Shown piece after piece: positions 51,938 to 60,231 of a stretch of DNA of 64,000 bases. The translations under genes and the position numbers were made by a program. Position 1 is the first letter of the stretch. Every line of letters begins with the position of its first letter. Source of the stretch: Actinomycetota bacterium (GTDB taxonomy: Bacteria; Actinomycetota; Actinomycetes; Actinomycetales; Microbacteriaceae). The stretch covers positions 248,001-312,000 of the forward strand of contig JAIUPK010000002.1 in NCBI GenBank assembly GCA_020160915.1, given 5' to 3'. The notes under the pieces were generated by a model. The model did no database searches and was not told where the DNA came from. It saw only the letters and a list, made by a program, of their open reading frames with translations.

Positions 51938-52008
51938 GTAGTCGCGCAGCGGCATATCGAAATCGCCGGTCAGGTTTCGATACGCGCTTCGCGCTACTCA
52001 ACCAGCGA
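51934..52008. repeat. REP-like element copy C (two inverted arms)
   Basis: Left arm TTGAGTAGTCGCGCAGCGG...ATCGAAA (51934-51962) and right arm GGTTTCGATACGCGC...GCGCTACTCAACC (51973-52003) are inverted copies with UUCG-type inner loops. It starts on the upstream stop codon and ends 4 bases before the stop of the convergent GNAT gene. Confidence 0.78.
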
Positions 52009-52012
52009 GTCT

Positions 52013-52297
52013 CTAGCGCGTCAGCAGATCCTGGTAGTCCTTGTGCTCATCGATCCACTTCTTCATGAACGGGCACAGCGGCACCACCCGATGGTCGGTG
52101 TCGGCGCGAATCAGGTTGAGCATGCCGCGAGCGAGCAGGTCACCGAGGCCCTCCCCACGGCGTGACGGATCGATCTCGGTGTGCAGGATCACGATCGAGT
52201 CGTCGCGGATGCGGTAGTCAGACAGCCCGACCTGTTCGCCATCCACGAGCAGCTCGAAGCGATTCATCGATACGTCCTGAATCACCTCGCTGGCCAT
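52013..52297 (-). CDS. Small GNAT-family N-acetyltransferase (YjdJ-like)
   Basis: 94 residues, short form. FELLVDGEQVGLSDYRIRDDSIVILHTEI (shown split: LVDGEQVGLSDYRI) forms the first strands. IDPSRRGEGLGDLLARGML is the acetyl-CoA pyrophosphate loop (R-R-G-x-G-L-G), and VPLCPFMKKWIDEHKDYQDLL is the hallmark end of the compact acetyltransferase group. Target unknown. Confidence 0.82.
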   Translation of the reverse strand: MASEVIQDVSMNRFELLVDGEQVGLSDYRIRDDSIVILHTEIDPSRRGEGLGDLLARGMLNLIRADTDHRVVPLCPFMKKWIDEHKDYQDLLTR

Positions 52298-52303
52298 AGG
52301 GAA

Positions 52304-52309
52304 AGCCTA
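52304..52309 (-). promoter_or_regulatory. -10 box TAGGCT, leaderless promoter
   Basis: On the minus strand TAGGCT is followed by 6 bases and the ATG at 52297. Confidence 0.5.
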
Positions 52310-52322
52310 CCGAGGCGACCGA

Positions 52323-53348
52323 TCAGGCGCTGTCGCGCACGACGAGGCGCGTCGGCATGACGCGCTCGCGCTCGGGGTGCTCGCCGCGCAGCATGGCCAG
52401 CATCATCCGGGCCATCTCGACGCCCATCTCGCGCGACGGCTGGTGCACCGTGGTGATGCCGATCGACCCGCTGGTGGCGGCCGAGCTGTTGTCGAAGCCG
52501 ACCACCGCGACATCCTCGGGAACCCGGATGCCCCGCTCACGCAGCACGGAGATGGCTCCGGTCGCCATGAGGTCGCTGGCCACGAACAGCCCGTCGATCT
52601 CGCCGGACCGGTCGAGCAGCTCGCGCATCGCGGCGGCGCCGCTGGCCAGGGTGAAGTCCCCGTGCACGACCAGGTCGGTGGGCAGGCCCGCCGCGGTGAC
52701 GGCGTCGATCCAGCCCTGGTGGCGGTCGATCGGCGCCTGCATGTTCTCAGGTCCCGCAATCGTGGCGATGCGTCGCCGACCGAGGTCGATCAGGTACTGG
52801 GTGCCCAGCGCGCCGCCGGCGCGGTTGTCGACGTCGACGAAGGAGTTCTCGTGAGCTTCGGGGTGGAACGGTCGCCCACCGAACACCACGGGGATCGTGG
52901 CATCGAGGGTCGTGAAGAAGTCGTCGCCCGAGTGGTGCGACACGACGATCGCTCCGTCGACATTGCCGCCGAGCAGGTAGCGGATGGTCTTCTCGGATGG
53001 GGCGGACGGGCTCGCCAATTGCAGGTTGAGCACGTAGTCGCTGTCTTCGAGGCCCTGGGTGATGCCCTGCACGATCTCGGAGAAGAACGGGTCGCCGAAG
53101 AACCGCGTGGTGTCCTCGGGCACGACCAGGGCGATGGCCATGGTCTGGCGGTTCGCGAGGCTGCGGGCGGCCCGGTTCGGAACGTAGTTCAGTCGTTCGA
53201 TGGCCGCCGTGACCGCGGTCACGACATCCGGGCGCACGTGCTCCGAGCCGTTGACGACACGCGACACGGTCGACCGTGAAACCCCGGCTTCCGCAGCCAC
53301 GGCCTCGAGCGTGGGCGCCACCCGTCGGGCGGGCGAATGCAGGGTCAT
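52323..53348 (-). CDS. cebR: LacI-family repressor, CebR-like
   Basis: 341 residues. The HTH is LEAVAAEAGVSRSTVSRVVNG, with hinge SLANRQTMAIAL. The ligand domain has VVPEDTTRFFGDPFFSEIV, IPVVFGGRPFHPE, GLFVASDLMATG and VAVVGFDNS. It is the last gene of a cellobiose-type operon whose promoter carries three boxes of the CebR/CelR consensus (TGGGAGCGCTCCCA), so identity as CebR, releasing DNA on cellobiose binding, is well supported by context. It lies 9 bases after bglC and has a second, internal leaderless promoter. Confidence 0.88.
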   Translation of the reverse strand: MTLHSPARRVAPTLEAVAAEAGVSRSTVSRVVNGSEHVRPDVVTAVTAAIERLNYVPNRAARSLANRQTMAIALVVPEDTTRFFGDPFFSEIVQGITQGLEDSDYVLNLQLASPSAPSEKTIRYLLGGNVDGAIVVSHHSGDDFFTTLDATIPVVFGGRPFHPEAHENSFVDVDNRAGGALGTQYLIDLGRRRIATIAGPENMQAPIDRHQGWIDAVTAAGLPTDLVVHGDFTLASGAAAMRELLDRSGEIDGLFVASDLMATGAISVLRERGIRVPEDVAVVGFDNSSAATSGSIGITTVHQPSREMGVEMARMMLAMLRGEHPERERVMPTRLVVRDSA

Positions 53349-53354
53349 GGGGGC

Positions 53355-53360
53355 AGTCTA
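53355..53360 (-). promoter_or_regulatory. -10 box TAGACT, internal cebR promoter
   Basis: On the minus strand it ends 6 bases before the cebR ATG, and its TAG is the stop codon of bglC. It would allow cebR expression independent of the CebR-repressed operon promoter. Confidence 0.5.
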
Positions 53361-54785
53361 GCCAGCAGAATCGGGCAGCGCGCGCCCAGTGATTATGCGG
53401 GTGTAAGCGATTGCGCTGTCCTTCGGTGTACGGGTCTGAGTGTCGTAGTCGACACGCACGATTCCGAAGCGCTTGTCGTAGCCCCAGGCCCACTCGAAGT
53501 TGTCCATGAGCGACCAGTAGAAGTACCCGCTCACCGGCACCCCGGCGTCGATCGCGTCGAGGATTGCGGCGAGGTGCGACTCGAGGAACGTCACGCGATC
53601 GGCATCGTGGATGGCACCGTCGGCGGCGACAACGTCGGTGTAGGCGGCGCCGTTCTCGGTGACAGCGAGCGAGACACCGGCACCCGAGGTGTACTCCTCG
53701 TGCACGCGGATCAGCAGGCGCGTGAGGCCCTCGGGCTGCACCTCCCAGTCCATTGCCGTGACCGGAAGGTCGCGTCGGTGCCAGTGCACCGAGTCGGCGG
53801 CCGGGAACGGGGAGCGCTTCGGTCGCGCCGACGGCGCCTGAGTGGTGATCTCGTGGTCGGCGGGCTTCGAGCTCACGGCCTCGCCGTGGTAATAGTTCAC
53901 CCCGAGCGCGTCGATGGGGGAGGAGATGATCTCGAGGTCGCCCGGCTGCACCACCGACTCGAACCCGAGGCCCGCGACATCCTGAAGCACATCCTCGGGG
54001 TAGGACCCGCGGAAGATCGGGTCGAGGAACCAGCGGTTGAACTGGCCGTCGATGCGACGCGCGGCGTCGAGGTCGCCTTCGTCTGACGGGTCGACCGGGT
54101 CGGCGACAGTGAGGTTGAGGGTGATGCCGAGCTGCAGGCTCGCGTCGCGGGAGCGCAGCTCCTGCACGGCGAGCCCGTGGGCCAGAAGAAGGTGGTGGGA
54201 TGCCGCGAGCCCCGCCGCCGGGTCCTGCCGACCTGGAGCGTGCTCGCCGCCGATGTAGCTCAAGAACGACGAGCACCAGGGCTCGTTGAGGGTGGTCCAG
54301 GCGGACACGCGGTCGCCGAGGACATCGTGGACACTCGCCGCGTACTCCGCGAACAGGTAGGAGGTGTCGCGGTTGGTCCAGCCGCCCTTCTCCTCGAGCG
54401 CCTGCGGCAGGTCCCAGTGATAGAGGGTCAGCCAGGGCATGATGCCCTGCGCCAGCAGCTCGTCGACGAGCCGGGAGTAGAAGTCCAGGCCCTTGGCGTT
54501 GACTGCTCCGCCGTCGGGCCGCACGCGCGCCCACGAGGTGGAGAAGCGGTAGGTCTGCAGCCCCAGCTCGGCCATCAGTGCTACGTCATCGCGGTAACGG
54601 TGGTAGTGGTCGCACGCCACATCACCGTTGTCTCCACCGACCACTGCGCCGGGCACGCGGCAGAAGGCATCCCAGATCGAGTCGGTGCGGCCGTCCTCGT
54701 GGGCGGCGCCCTCGATCTGGTAGGCCGCGGTCGCAGCACCGAAGAGGAAGGTGGGCGGGAACGTGCGGTGAGCGTCTGCGGACAT
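53358..54785 (-). CDS. bglC: Beta-glucosidase, GH1
   Basis: 475 residues from the ATG at 54785 (GAGAGGA upstream). GH1 TIM barrel with N-terminal FPPTFLFGAATAAYQIEGA, acid/base glutamate in TTLNEPW near residue 165 and nucleophile in VTENGAAY near 377. Also present are GVNYYHG and YWSLMDNFEWAWGY, which contribute to the glucose site. No signal peptide; it hydrolyses imported cellobiose or short cello-oligosaccharides in the cytoplasm. Fourth gene of the operon, 39 bases after cebG. Confidence 0.92.
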   Translation of the reverse strand: MSADAHRTFPPTFLFGAATAAYQIEGAAHEDGRTDSIWDAFCRVPGAVVGGDNGDVACDHYHRYRDDVALMAELGLQTYRFSTSWARVRPDGGAVNAKGLDFYSRLVDELLAQGIMPWLTLYHWDLPQALEEKGGWTNRDTSYLFAEYAASVHDVLGDRVSAWTTLNEPWCSSFLSYIGGEHAPGRQDPAAGLAASHHLLLAHGLAVQELRSRDASLQLGITLNLTVADPVDPSDEGDLDAARRIDGQFNRWFLDPIFRGSYPEDVLQDVAGLGFESVVQPGDLEIISSPIDALGVNYYHGEAVSSKPADHEITTQAPSARPKRSPFPAADSVHWHRRDLPVTAMDWEVQPEGLTRLLIRVHEEYTSGAGVSLAVTENGAAYTDVVAADGAIHDADRVTFLESHLAAILDAIDAGVPVSGYFYWSLMDNFEWAWGYDKRFGIVRVDYDTQTRTPKDSAIAYTRIITGRALPDSAG

Positions 54786-54824
54786 GCCGACAGAGTCCTC
54801 TCTGAGATGTAGAGTCACGGCCCG

Positions 54825-55730
54825 TTAACCCTTGACTGCGCCAGCCATGATACCGCTCACCAGCTGGCGCCCAGCGAAGATGAAGAGCAGCAGCAGCGGA
54901 ACGGTGGCGAGCACGACGCCGGCGAGCACGATCGAGTAGTCGACGAAGTAGTTCGACTGCAGGAGCGACAGCGCGACGGGCAGGGTGGGGTTCTGCCGGT
55001 CGAGCACGATGAAGGGCCAGAAGAAGTTGTTCCAGGCACCCACGAAGATGAACAGGAACAGCATGGCCGCGGCCGGGCGGGCCGCGGGAACGCCCACAGT
55101 CCAGAACGTACGGATCATGGTTGCGCCGTCGACTCGAGCTGCCTCGATGAGCTCGTTGGGCACCGCCTGGCGGAGGTACTGCGTCATCCAGAACACTCCG
55201 AACGCGCTCGTCAGCGCCGGCATGATGATGGCGCCGATCGATCCGGTCCAGCCGAGGTCGGAGAACAGGATGTACAGCGGCACGACGCCCAGCTGCTGAG
55301 GAACGGCCATGGTCGCGACGACGAACGCGAGCAGGGCGGGACCGCCGAGGAAGCGCAGCTTGGCGAATGCCCAGCCCGCCAGCGTGGAGGTGATGACCAC
55401 CGACGCCGCGATGAGGAACGACGAGTAGATCGAGTTCCAGAGCGCTGCCCAGAAGTTGACGGCGGGGTTCGACACGACCGCGAGGGCGTTGGCCAGGAAG
55501 TTGCCGCCCGGCCACCACGGGCGTTCGCGCAGCGACGAGGCATCCCCGGAGCCGATCACGAACGACCACCAGAGGGGGAACGCCGCGCTGATGAAGACAA
55601 CCGCGAGCACCGCGTAGACGACGAAGCCCGGCCGGTTGCCGCGGATGCGCGTGGTGCGCTCGCCGCGGCGGCGCTGGCGCTCGTTGGGGATGCTCTCCTC
55701 GACGATGGCGATGGGGGGTGTCGTGCTCAT
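54825..55730 (-). CDS. cebG: Sugar ABC permease, CebG/MalG type
   Basis: 301 residues with about six membrane segments after a charged, cytoplasmic N-terminus of some 35 residues. The EAA coupling loop is ELIEAARVDGATMIRTFWTVGVP near residue 200. C-terminal ASRQLVSGIMAGAVKG-like sequence (AGRQLVSGIMAGAVKG) is the MalG-family ending. It pairs with CebF for cellobiose uptake. No ATPase gene is present; as in Streptomyces, a shared MsiK-type ATPase elsewhere probably energises it. Confidence 0.88.
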   Translation of the reverse strand: MSTTPPIAIVEESIPNERQRRRGERTTRIRGNRPGFVVYAVLAVVFISAAFPLWWSFVIGSGDASSLRERPWWPGGNFLANALAVVSNPAVNFWAALWNSIYSSFLIAASVVITSTLAGWAFAKLRFLGGPALLAFVVATMAVPQQLGVVPLYILFSDLGWTGSIGAIIMPALTSAFGVFWMTQYLRQAVPNELIEAARVDGATMIRTFWTVGVPAARPAAAMLFLFIFVGAWNNFFWPFIVLDRQNPTLPVALSLLQSNYFVDYSIVLAGVVLATVPLLLLFIFAGRQLVSGIMAGAVKG

Positions 55731-56722
55731 CGTGCGAGCTCCTTGCGTTCACGGCGGCTCAGTTTGACTACGCGGGTGCCCTCATCGCGCACGAGGGTGC
55801 GGGTGATGAGGAGGTTCAGCAATCCGATGAGCAGGATGATGACGAAGAGGATCCACGCCATGGCAGCTGCTCGACCGAAGTTCCATTGGCCCCACCCGAT
55901 GTCGTAGAGGTACAGGGTGATGGTCAGCCATTGCTGGCCGGCGCCGCCGCGCCCGAACTGGTCGAACACGCGCGGCTCATCGAAGATCTGAAGGCCGCCG
56001 ATGGTCGACGTGATGACCACGAAGATGAGGGTCGGCCGCAGCGACGGCAGCGTGATGTACAGGAACTGCCGGAACCGGCCGGCACCGTCGACCGTCGCGG
56101 CCTCGTAGTACTCACGGTTCACTGCCTGCATGGATGCGAGCAGGATGAGCGTGTTGTAGCCGGTCCAGCGGTAGTTGACCATGGTGGCGATCGCCACGTG
56201 GCTCCAGAACGGTTCCTTGTGCCACTGGATGGCCGGCAGTCCGATGTCGGTGAGGAAGCCGTTGACCAGGCCGAAGTTGTCGGCGAAGACGACGTTGAAG
56301 ATGAGGCCGACCGCTACGGGCGCGACGACGAAGGGCAGGAGCACGCCCATGCGCCAGAAGGTCTTGGCCCGGATGTTCCTGTCGAGCATCGCCGCGATGA
56401 AGATCGCGAGGAGCAGTTGGGGGATGGTCGAGAGCAGGAAGATGCTGAAGGTGTTGCGCAGCGCGGTCCAGAAGTGGGGCTGCTGAAGGATCCAGATGTA
56501 CTGGTCGAAGCCGACGAACTTGCCCGAGCCCCGCACGAGATCCCAGTCCTGGAAGGAGATCACGGCCGTGAAGATGATCGGGAAGAGGCCGACGACCAGG
56601 AACATCAGGAAGAAGGGGGAGATGTACAGGTAGGGCGAGAGCTTGAGGTCCCAGCGGCTCATCCGGTGCGAGAACGAGACGACCCGAACCTGCTTCGGGC
56701 TCTTGGCGGTGGCGGTGCTCAT
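55727..56722 (-). CDS. cebF: Sugar ABC permease, CebF/MalF type
   Basis: 331 residues with about six membrane segments. LSPYLYISPFFLMFLVVGLFP opens the family region, and the EAA loop is EYYEAATVDGAGRFRQFLYITLPSL (shown split: YYEAATVDGAGRFRQF) near residue 220. The ATG overlaps nothing upstream but follows the binding-protein gene after an 80-base gap with a hairpin. The stop overlaps cebG by four bases. Confidence 0.88.
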   Translation of the reverse strand: MSTATAKSPKQVRVVSFSHRMSRWDLKLSPYLYISPFFLMFLVVGLFPIIFTAVISFQDWDLVRGSGKFVGFDQYIWILQQPHFWTALRNTFSIFLLSTIPQLLLAIFIAAMLDRNIRAKTFWRMGVLLPFVVAPVAVGLIFNVVFADNFGLVNGFLTDIGLPAIQWHKEPFWSHVAIATMVNYRWTGYNTLILLASMQAVNREYYEAATVDGAGRFRQFLYITLPSLRPTLIFVVITSTIGGLQIFDEPRVFDQFGRGGAGQQWLTITLYLYDIGWGQWNFGRAAAMAWILFVIILLIGLLNLLITRTLVRDEGTRVVKLSRRERKELAR

Positions 56723-56763
56723 GGGGGTGCTTTCGGATCAGTTCGCGGGACGGGGAACGACGA

Positions 56764-56791
56764 GGGTGCGGGCCGCTGGCGACCCGCACCC
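56764..56791 (-). terminator. 9-bp stem-loop between cebE and cebF
   Basis: GGGTGCGGG-10-CCCGCACCC lies 11 bases past the cebE stop on the minus strand. Like the hairpin at 26091, it sits directly after a binding-protein gene and probably biases expression toward that gene. Confidence 0.55.
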
Positions 56792-56802
56792 CCATTCGGG
56801 AA

Positions 56803-58059
56803 CTAGAAGGCCGAAACCTCAGTGACCCAGTTGTTCCAGCTCGTCTGCTCGTCTTCGAGGCCGTCGAAGACGCGAGTCACTGCGTTCTGCAGTGCATCGT
56901 GGAACTGGAAGTACTTCGGGCCCTTGAAGGTCGCCACGGTGATGGCGTTGGCGCGGTCGGTGAGGATCGTGCCGGTGGGGGCGTTGTTGAAGTACTCGTT
57001 GGTGGCACCGGCGAGCTCGTCGCTGGCCAGAGCGTCAACCTGGCTCGGGAAGGTTCCCGCGTTGGTGAACGCCTTGAGCTGCGTCTCGGGCGAGGTCAGC
57101 CAGGCAGCGAGCTCCGCGGCCTCCTTGACGTGAGCGCCGTTGGCCGGAACGGTCAGGTACGAGCCGCCCCAGTTGCCGCCGCCGCCCGGGAACGCGTCAG
57201 CGATGTCCCAGCCCGTGACGTCGGGAGCGTTGCCCGAGATGACGCCGAGCATCCATCCGGGGCAGAGCATGGCAGCGAACTCGCCGCTGGCCATCGATGC
57301 GAACCAGTCCTCGCTCCACTGACCCGAGTAGGCCGAGATCGGGATGGCCTTCTCGACGACAGCCTTGTAGGCGGCCTCGATGTCGGGGTTGGTGGTGGCG
57401 ATGATGCTGCCGTCGGTGTCCTCGTACGCGAGCTCGTACTGGTTCACGATGCCCTGGAGCACCGAGTTGGCGGAGTCGATGAACGGCTTGCCAGTCGTGG
57501 CGGTGTACTGGGCGCCGATGGTGAAGAAGTTGTCCCAGTCACCGTCGAACAGCTTCGCAACGTCGGCACGGTCGGTGGGCAGGCCAGCGGCGGCGAACAG
57601 GTCGGAGCGGTAGCAGATGCCCTGCGGGCCGATGTCGGTGCCGTAGGCGATCAGGTTGCCGGCAGCGTCGGTCGCAGCGGCTTCCTTCCAGTCGAGCCAG
57701 CGGCCCTTGAGGTCATCGGCAACGGGCGCGAGGAGGTCGGAGTACTGCATCGCCTCGGTGAACCAGTCGATCTCGACGGCCTCAACGTCGGCCAGACCGG
57801 AGTTGCCCAGCTTCTGGAAGTAGTTGGCGCGAGCGTCGTTCGACGTCGCCGCCTTGTTGTGGATGACCGTGATGCCGGTCTCCGCGGTGAACTCGGCGAG
57901 AAGCTCGTCGGTGTAGCCGAAGTCGTTGAACGTCGCGAGGGTGAGGGTGACCGGCTCGTCGCTCGTGTCGCCCCCTCCTGCCGAACATCCGGTGACTACG
58001 AGGGCGAGGGTTGCTGCGCCGGCGATGGTCGCGGCGATTGTGCGTCGTGATGTTCTCAC
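56803..58059 (-). CDS. cebE: Cellobiose-type substrate-binding lipoprotein
   Basis: 418 residues from the GTG at 58059 (AAAGGAG five bases upstream); a GTG two codons earlier sits too close to the ribosome site. The lipobox is LVVTGC with the lipidated cysteine near residue 25. The fold is the SBP_bac_1 family: ITVIHNKAATSNDARANYFQKL, VDIDWFTEA-like VEIDWFTEAMQY, GICYRSDLFAAAGLP and MLCPGWMLGVISG. It captures cello-oligosaccharides for CebFG. First gene of the operon and directly behind the CebR-controlled promoter. Confidence 0.88.
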   Translation of the reverse strand: MRTSRRTIAATIAGAATLALVVTGCSAGGGDTSDEPVTLTLATFNDFGYTDELLAEFTAETGITVIHNKAATSNDARANYFQKLGNSGLADVEAVEIDWFTEAMQYSDLLAPVADDLKGRWLDWKEAAATDAAGNLIAYGTDIGPQGICYRSDLFAAAGLPTDRADVAKLFDGDWDNFFTIGAQYTATTGKPFIDSANSVLQGIVNQYELAYEDTDGSIIATTNPDIEAAYKAVVEKAIPISAYSGQWSEDWFASMASGEFAAMLCPGWMLGVISGNAPDVTGWDIADAFPGGGGNWGGSYLTVPANGAHVKEAAELAAWLTSPETQLKAFTNAGTFPSQVDALASDELAGATNEYFNNAPTGTILTDRANAITVATFKGPKYFQFHDALQNAVTRVFDGLEDEQTSWNNWVTEVSAF

Positions 58060-58111
58060 GGTCACTCCTTTGTGTGTGCGTGGTGGGTACTGCAGGGCGG
58101 CCCCGCAGGGT

Positions 58112-58214
58112 TGGGAGCGCTCTCACGTGGTGGTTGAGAGCGCTCTCACGGAACCGCGGCCCACACTAGGCAGCGCTCGCGACCCCTGTCAAGTACTGGT
58201 TGAGAGCGCTCCCA
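58112..58214 (-). promoter_or_regulatory. ceb promoter with three CebR boxes
   Basis: On the minus strand, -35 TTGACA (58187-58192) and -10 TAGTGT (58163-58168) are 18 bases apart. Boxes TGGGAGCGCTCTCA (58112-58125), TGAGAGCGCTCTCA (58135-58148, perfect palindrome) and TGAGAGCGCTCCCA (58201-58214) flank the core, one upstream and two downstream. They match the actinobacterial CebR consensus. Confidence 0.88.
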
Positions 58215-58240
58215 CGGAACGCCGGAACCTGTAAACGCTT

Positions 58241-58282
58241 GCGGCGTCCGACTCCCGCACAAATACGGGGGTCGGACGCCGC
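58241..58282 (-). terminator. 12-bp stem-loop after MFS gene
   Basis: GCGGCGTCCGAC and its exact complement flank an 18-base loop that holds a further CCCG/CGGG pair. It lies 24 bases beyond the MFS stop and before the ceb promoter, and probably insulates the two. No U-tract. Confidence 0.6.
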
Positions 58283-58306
58283 TCGACGTGCGCGGAAAAA
58301 AGTCCG

Positions 58307-60118
58307 CTAGGTGGTGCGCTTGGGGCGCTTGCCGGTCGGTGCAGACTCCGGTTCGGATGCCTCGTGAGTCGTGTCCAGGTCGGGCGCAACCATCGCGCCG
58401 GCGAGGTCGGCCGCCTCCTGGGCGATGACCGCGGCATCCGCGTCGGCGTTCTCCTGCAGAGCGGACTTGGCTCGTAGCGGAGCCGCCTTGAGGAAGAAGC
58501 TCAGCACGAACGCGATGAGCACGACGGCCAGGGCGACCCAGTAGACGCTCACGGCGGCGTTGTTGAAGCCCTCGAGGAAGGGTGCGGCCAGACGCGGGTC
58601 GGACCCGTTGAGGAACGAGGTGTCGCCGTCGAGCGCGTTGCCGACCGAGCCGCCGTTCTGGGCCTGCTGGAACAGCTCGAGGATCTGCTTGTTGGCGGGG
58701 TCCGCGAGCACCTTCGGGTCGGCGACCGCCTCCGCGATGCCGTTCTTCACGCTCGTCGAGGCGAACGCGTCGGCGATGGTCTGCGGTATGCGCGTGAAGA
58801 GCACCGAGAACAGGATCGCCGTTCCCAGCGTGCCACCGATCTGGCGGAAGAACGTCGACGAGCTGGTGGCGACGCCGATGTCCCGCGGGCCGACCGAGTT
58901 CTGCGCGGCGATCGTGAGGGTCTGCATGAGTTGACCTAGGCCGAGGCCGATCAGCAGCATCCCGACCATGATCCAGATGAGCGGCTTGTCGGCCGTGAGG
59001 AACGTCAGCCAGAAGAAGCCGATCGCCATGAACGCGGTTCCGAGGGTCGGGAACACCCGGTAGCGCCCCGTGCGAGCGATGATCTGGCCGCTCGCGATCG
59101 AGGAGATCATGAGCCCGAGGATCATCGGAAGCGACAGGAGTCCGCTCTCGGTGGGAGTAGCACCGTTGACGAGCTGCAGGTAGAGCGGGATGGTCATCAT
59201 CGCACCGAACATGCCGAAGCCGACCAGCACACCGAGCACGGTGGACATGGAGAACGTCGGGTGCTTGAACAGCTTCAGCGGAATGAGTGCGTCATCACCC
59301 ATGAGCTTCTCGCTGATGATGAACGCGGCGATACCCAGTCCACCGACGATGTAGCAGGTGATGGCGTAGAACGAGTCCCAGCCCCAGTCGCGGCCCTTCT
59401 CGGCGACCAGCAGCAGCGGCACGAGGGCGATGACGACGGTCGCAGCCCCCCACCAGTCGATGCGCACCTTGCGACGGGTGTGCGGAATGTGCAGGAAGCG
59501 CAGCACCATGGCCAGTGCGATGATGCCGACCGGAAGGTTGACGAGGAAGACCCAGCGCCATCCGGTGATGAACAGGATCTGGTCGGCTCCGGCGAAGAGC
59601 CCGCCGACGAGCGGGCCGATCAGGCTGGAGACGCCGAAGACAGCCAGGAAGTAGCCCTGGTACTTCGCGCGCTCGCGGGGGGCGAGGATGTCGCCCATGA
59701 TCGCGAGCGGCAGCGCCATGAGGCCACCGGCGCCGAGTCCCTGCAGCGCACGGAAGACCGCGAGCTCGTACATGGAGGTCGAGAAGCCCGCGGCGAGCGA
59801 TCCGACGAGGAAGATCACGATCGCGATGATGAACAGCGGGCGGCGCCCGAAGATGTCGCTGAGCTTGCCGTAGATGGGCGTCGCGATGGTCGAGGTGATC
59901 AGGTAGGCCGTGGTCACCCACGCCTGCAGGCTGAGTCCGTCGAGGTCGTCGGCGATGGTGCGCATCGACGTGCCCACGATGGTCTGGTCGAGCGAGGAGA
60001 GGAACATTCCGGCCATGAGACCGAAGATGACGAAAAGGATCTGGCGGTGGGTCATCACGCCGCCGGCGTCGGCGATTGCCTGTGCCTGCTGCTTGCCCTT
60101 GGAGAGTGCGCTGGACAT
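58307..60118 (-). CDS. MFS drug transporter, DHA2 (EmrB/QacA) type
   Basis: 603 residues with about 14 hydrophobic segments. Motif A is YGKLSDIFGRRPLF and the first helix carries LFLSSLDQTIVGTSM-like GMFLSSLDQTIVGTSMRTI. RALQGLGAGGLMALPLAIMGD is motif C-like. A large extracytoplasmic loop (about 430-510) and a 60-residue polar C-terminal tail are present. It probably exports drugs by proton antiport. It has its own promoter; no TetR or MarR gene is next to it. Confidence 0.87.
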   Translation of the reverse strand: MSSALSKGKQQAQAIADAGGVMTHRQILFVIFGLMAGMFLSSLDQTIVGTSMRTIADDLDGLSLQAWVTTAYLITSTIATPIYGKLSDIFGRRPLFIIAIVIFLVGSLAAGFSTSMYELAVFRALQGLGAGGLMALPLAIMGDILAPRERAKYQGYFLAVFGVSSLIGPLVGGLFAGADQILFITGWRWVFLVNLPVGIIALAMVLRFLHIPHTRRKVRIDWWGAATVVIALVPLLLVAEKGRDWGWDSFYAITCYIVGGLGIAAFIISEKLMGDDALIPLKLFKHPTFSMSTVLGVLVGFGMFGAMMTIPLYLQLVNGATPTESGLLSLPMILGLMISSIASGQIIARTGRYRVFPTLGTAFMAIGFFWLTFLTADKPLIWIMVGMLLIGLGLGQLMQTLTIAAQNSVGPRDIGVATSSSTFFRQIGGTLGTAILFSVLFTRIPQTIADAFASTSVKNGIAEAVADPKVLADPANKQILELFQQAQNGGSVGNALDGDTSFLNGSDPRLAAPFLEGFNNAAVSVYWVALAVVLIAFVLSFFLKAAPLRAKSALQENADADAAVIAQEAADLAGAMVAPDLDTTHEASEPESAPTGKRPKRTT

Positions 60119-60166
60119 GGTTCCTTTAACGGTAGGAGTGCGAGGAAGATTTTTGCGGAGAGTGCA

Positions 60167-60195
60167 AAGTTACACCCTCCGCAGTCCCAGTGCAA
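60167..60195 (-). promoter_or_regulatory. Promoter of MFS gene
   Basis: On the minus strand, -35 TTGCAC (60190-60195) and -10 TAACTT (60167-60172) are 17 bases apart. The word GTGCAAA recurs at 60162 and 60190 as a direct repeat bracketing the promoter, possibly a regulator site. Confidence 0.5.
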
Positions 60196-60218
60196 ACCTC
60201 ACTCCCCGACACGCTGAC

Positions 60219-60224
60219 TAGGAT
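60219..60224 (+). promoter_or_regulatory. -10 box TAGGAT, leaderless promoter
   Basis: It ends 7 bases before the GTG at 60232; the same AGGA could alternatively act as a ribosome site 8 bases from the start. Confidence 0.4.
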
Positions 60225-60231
60225 CGACGAC

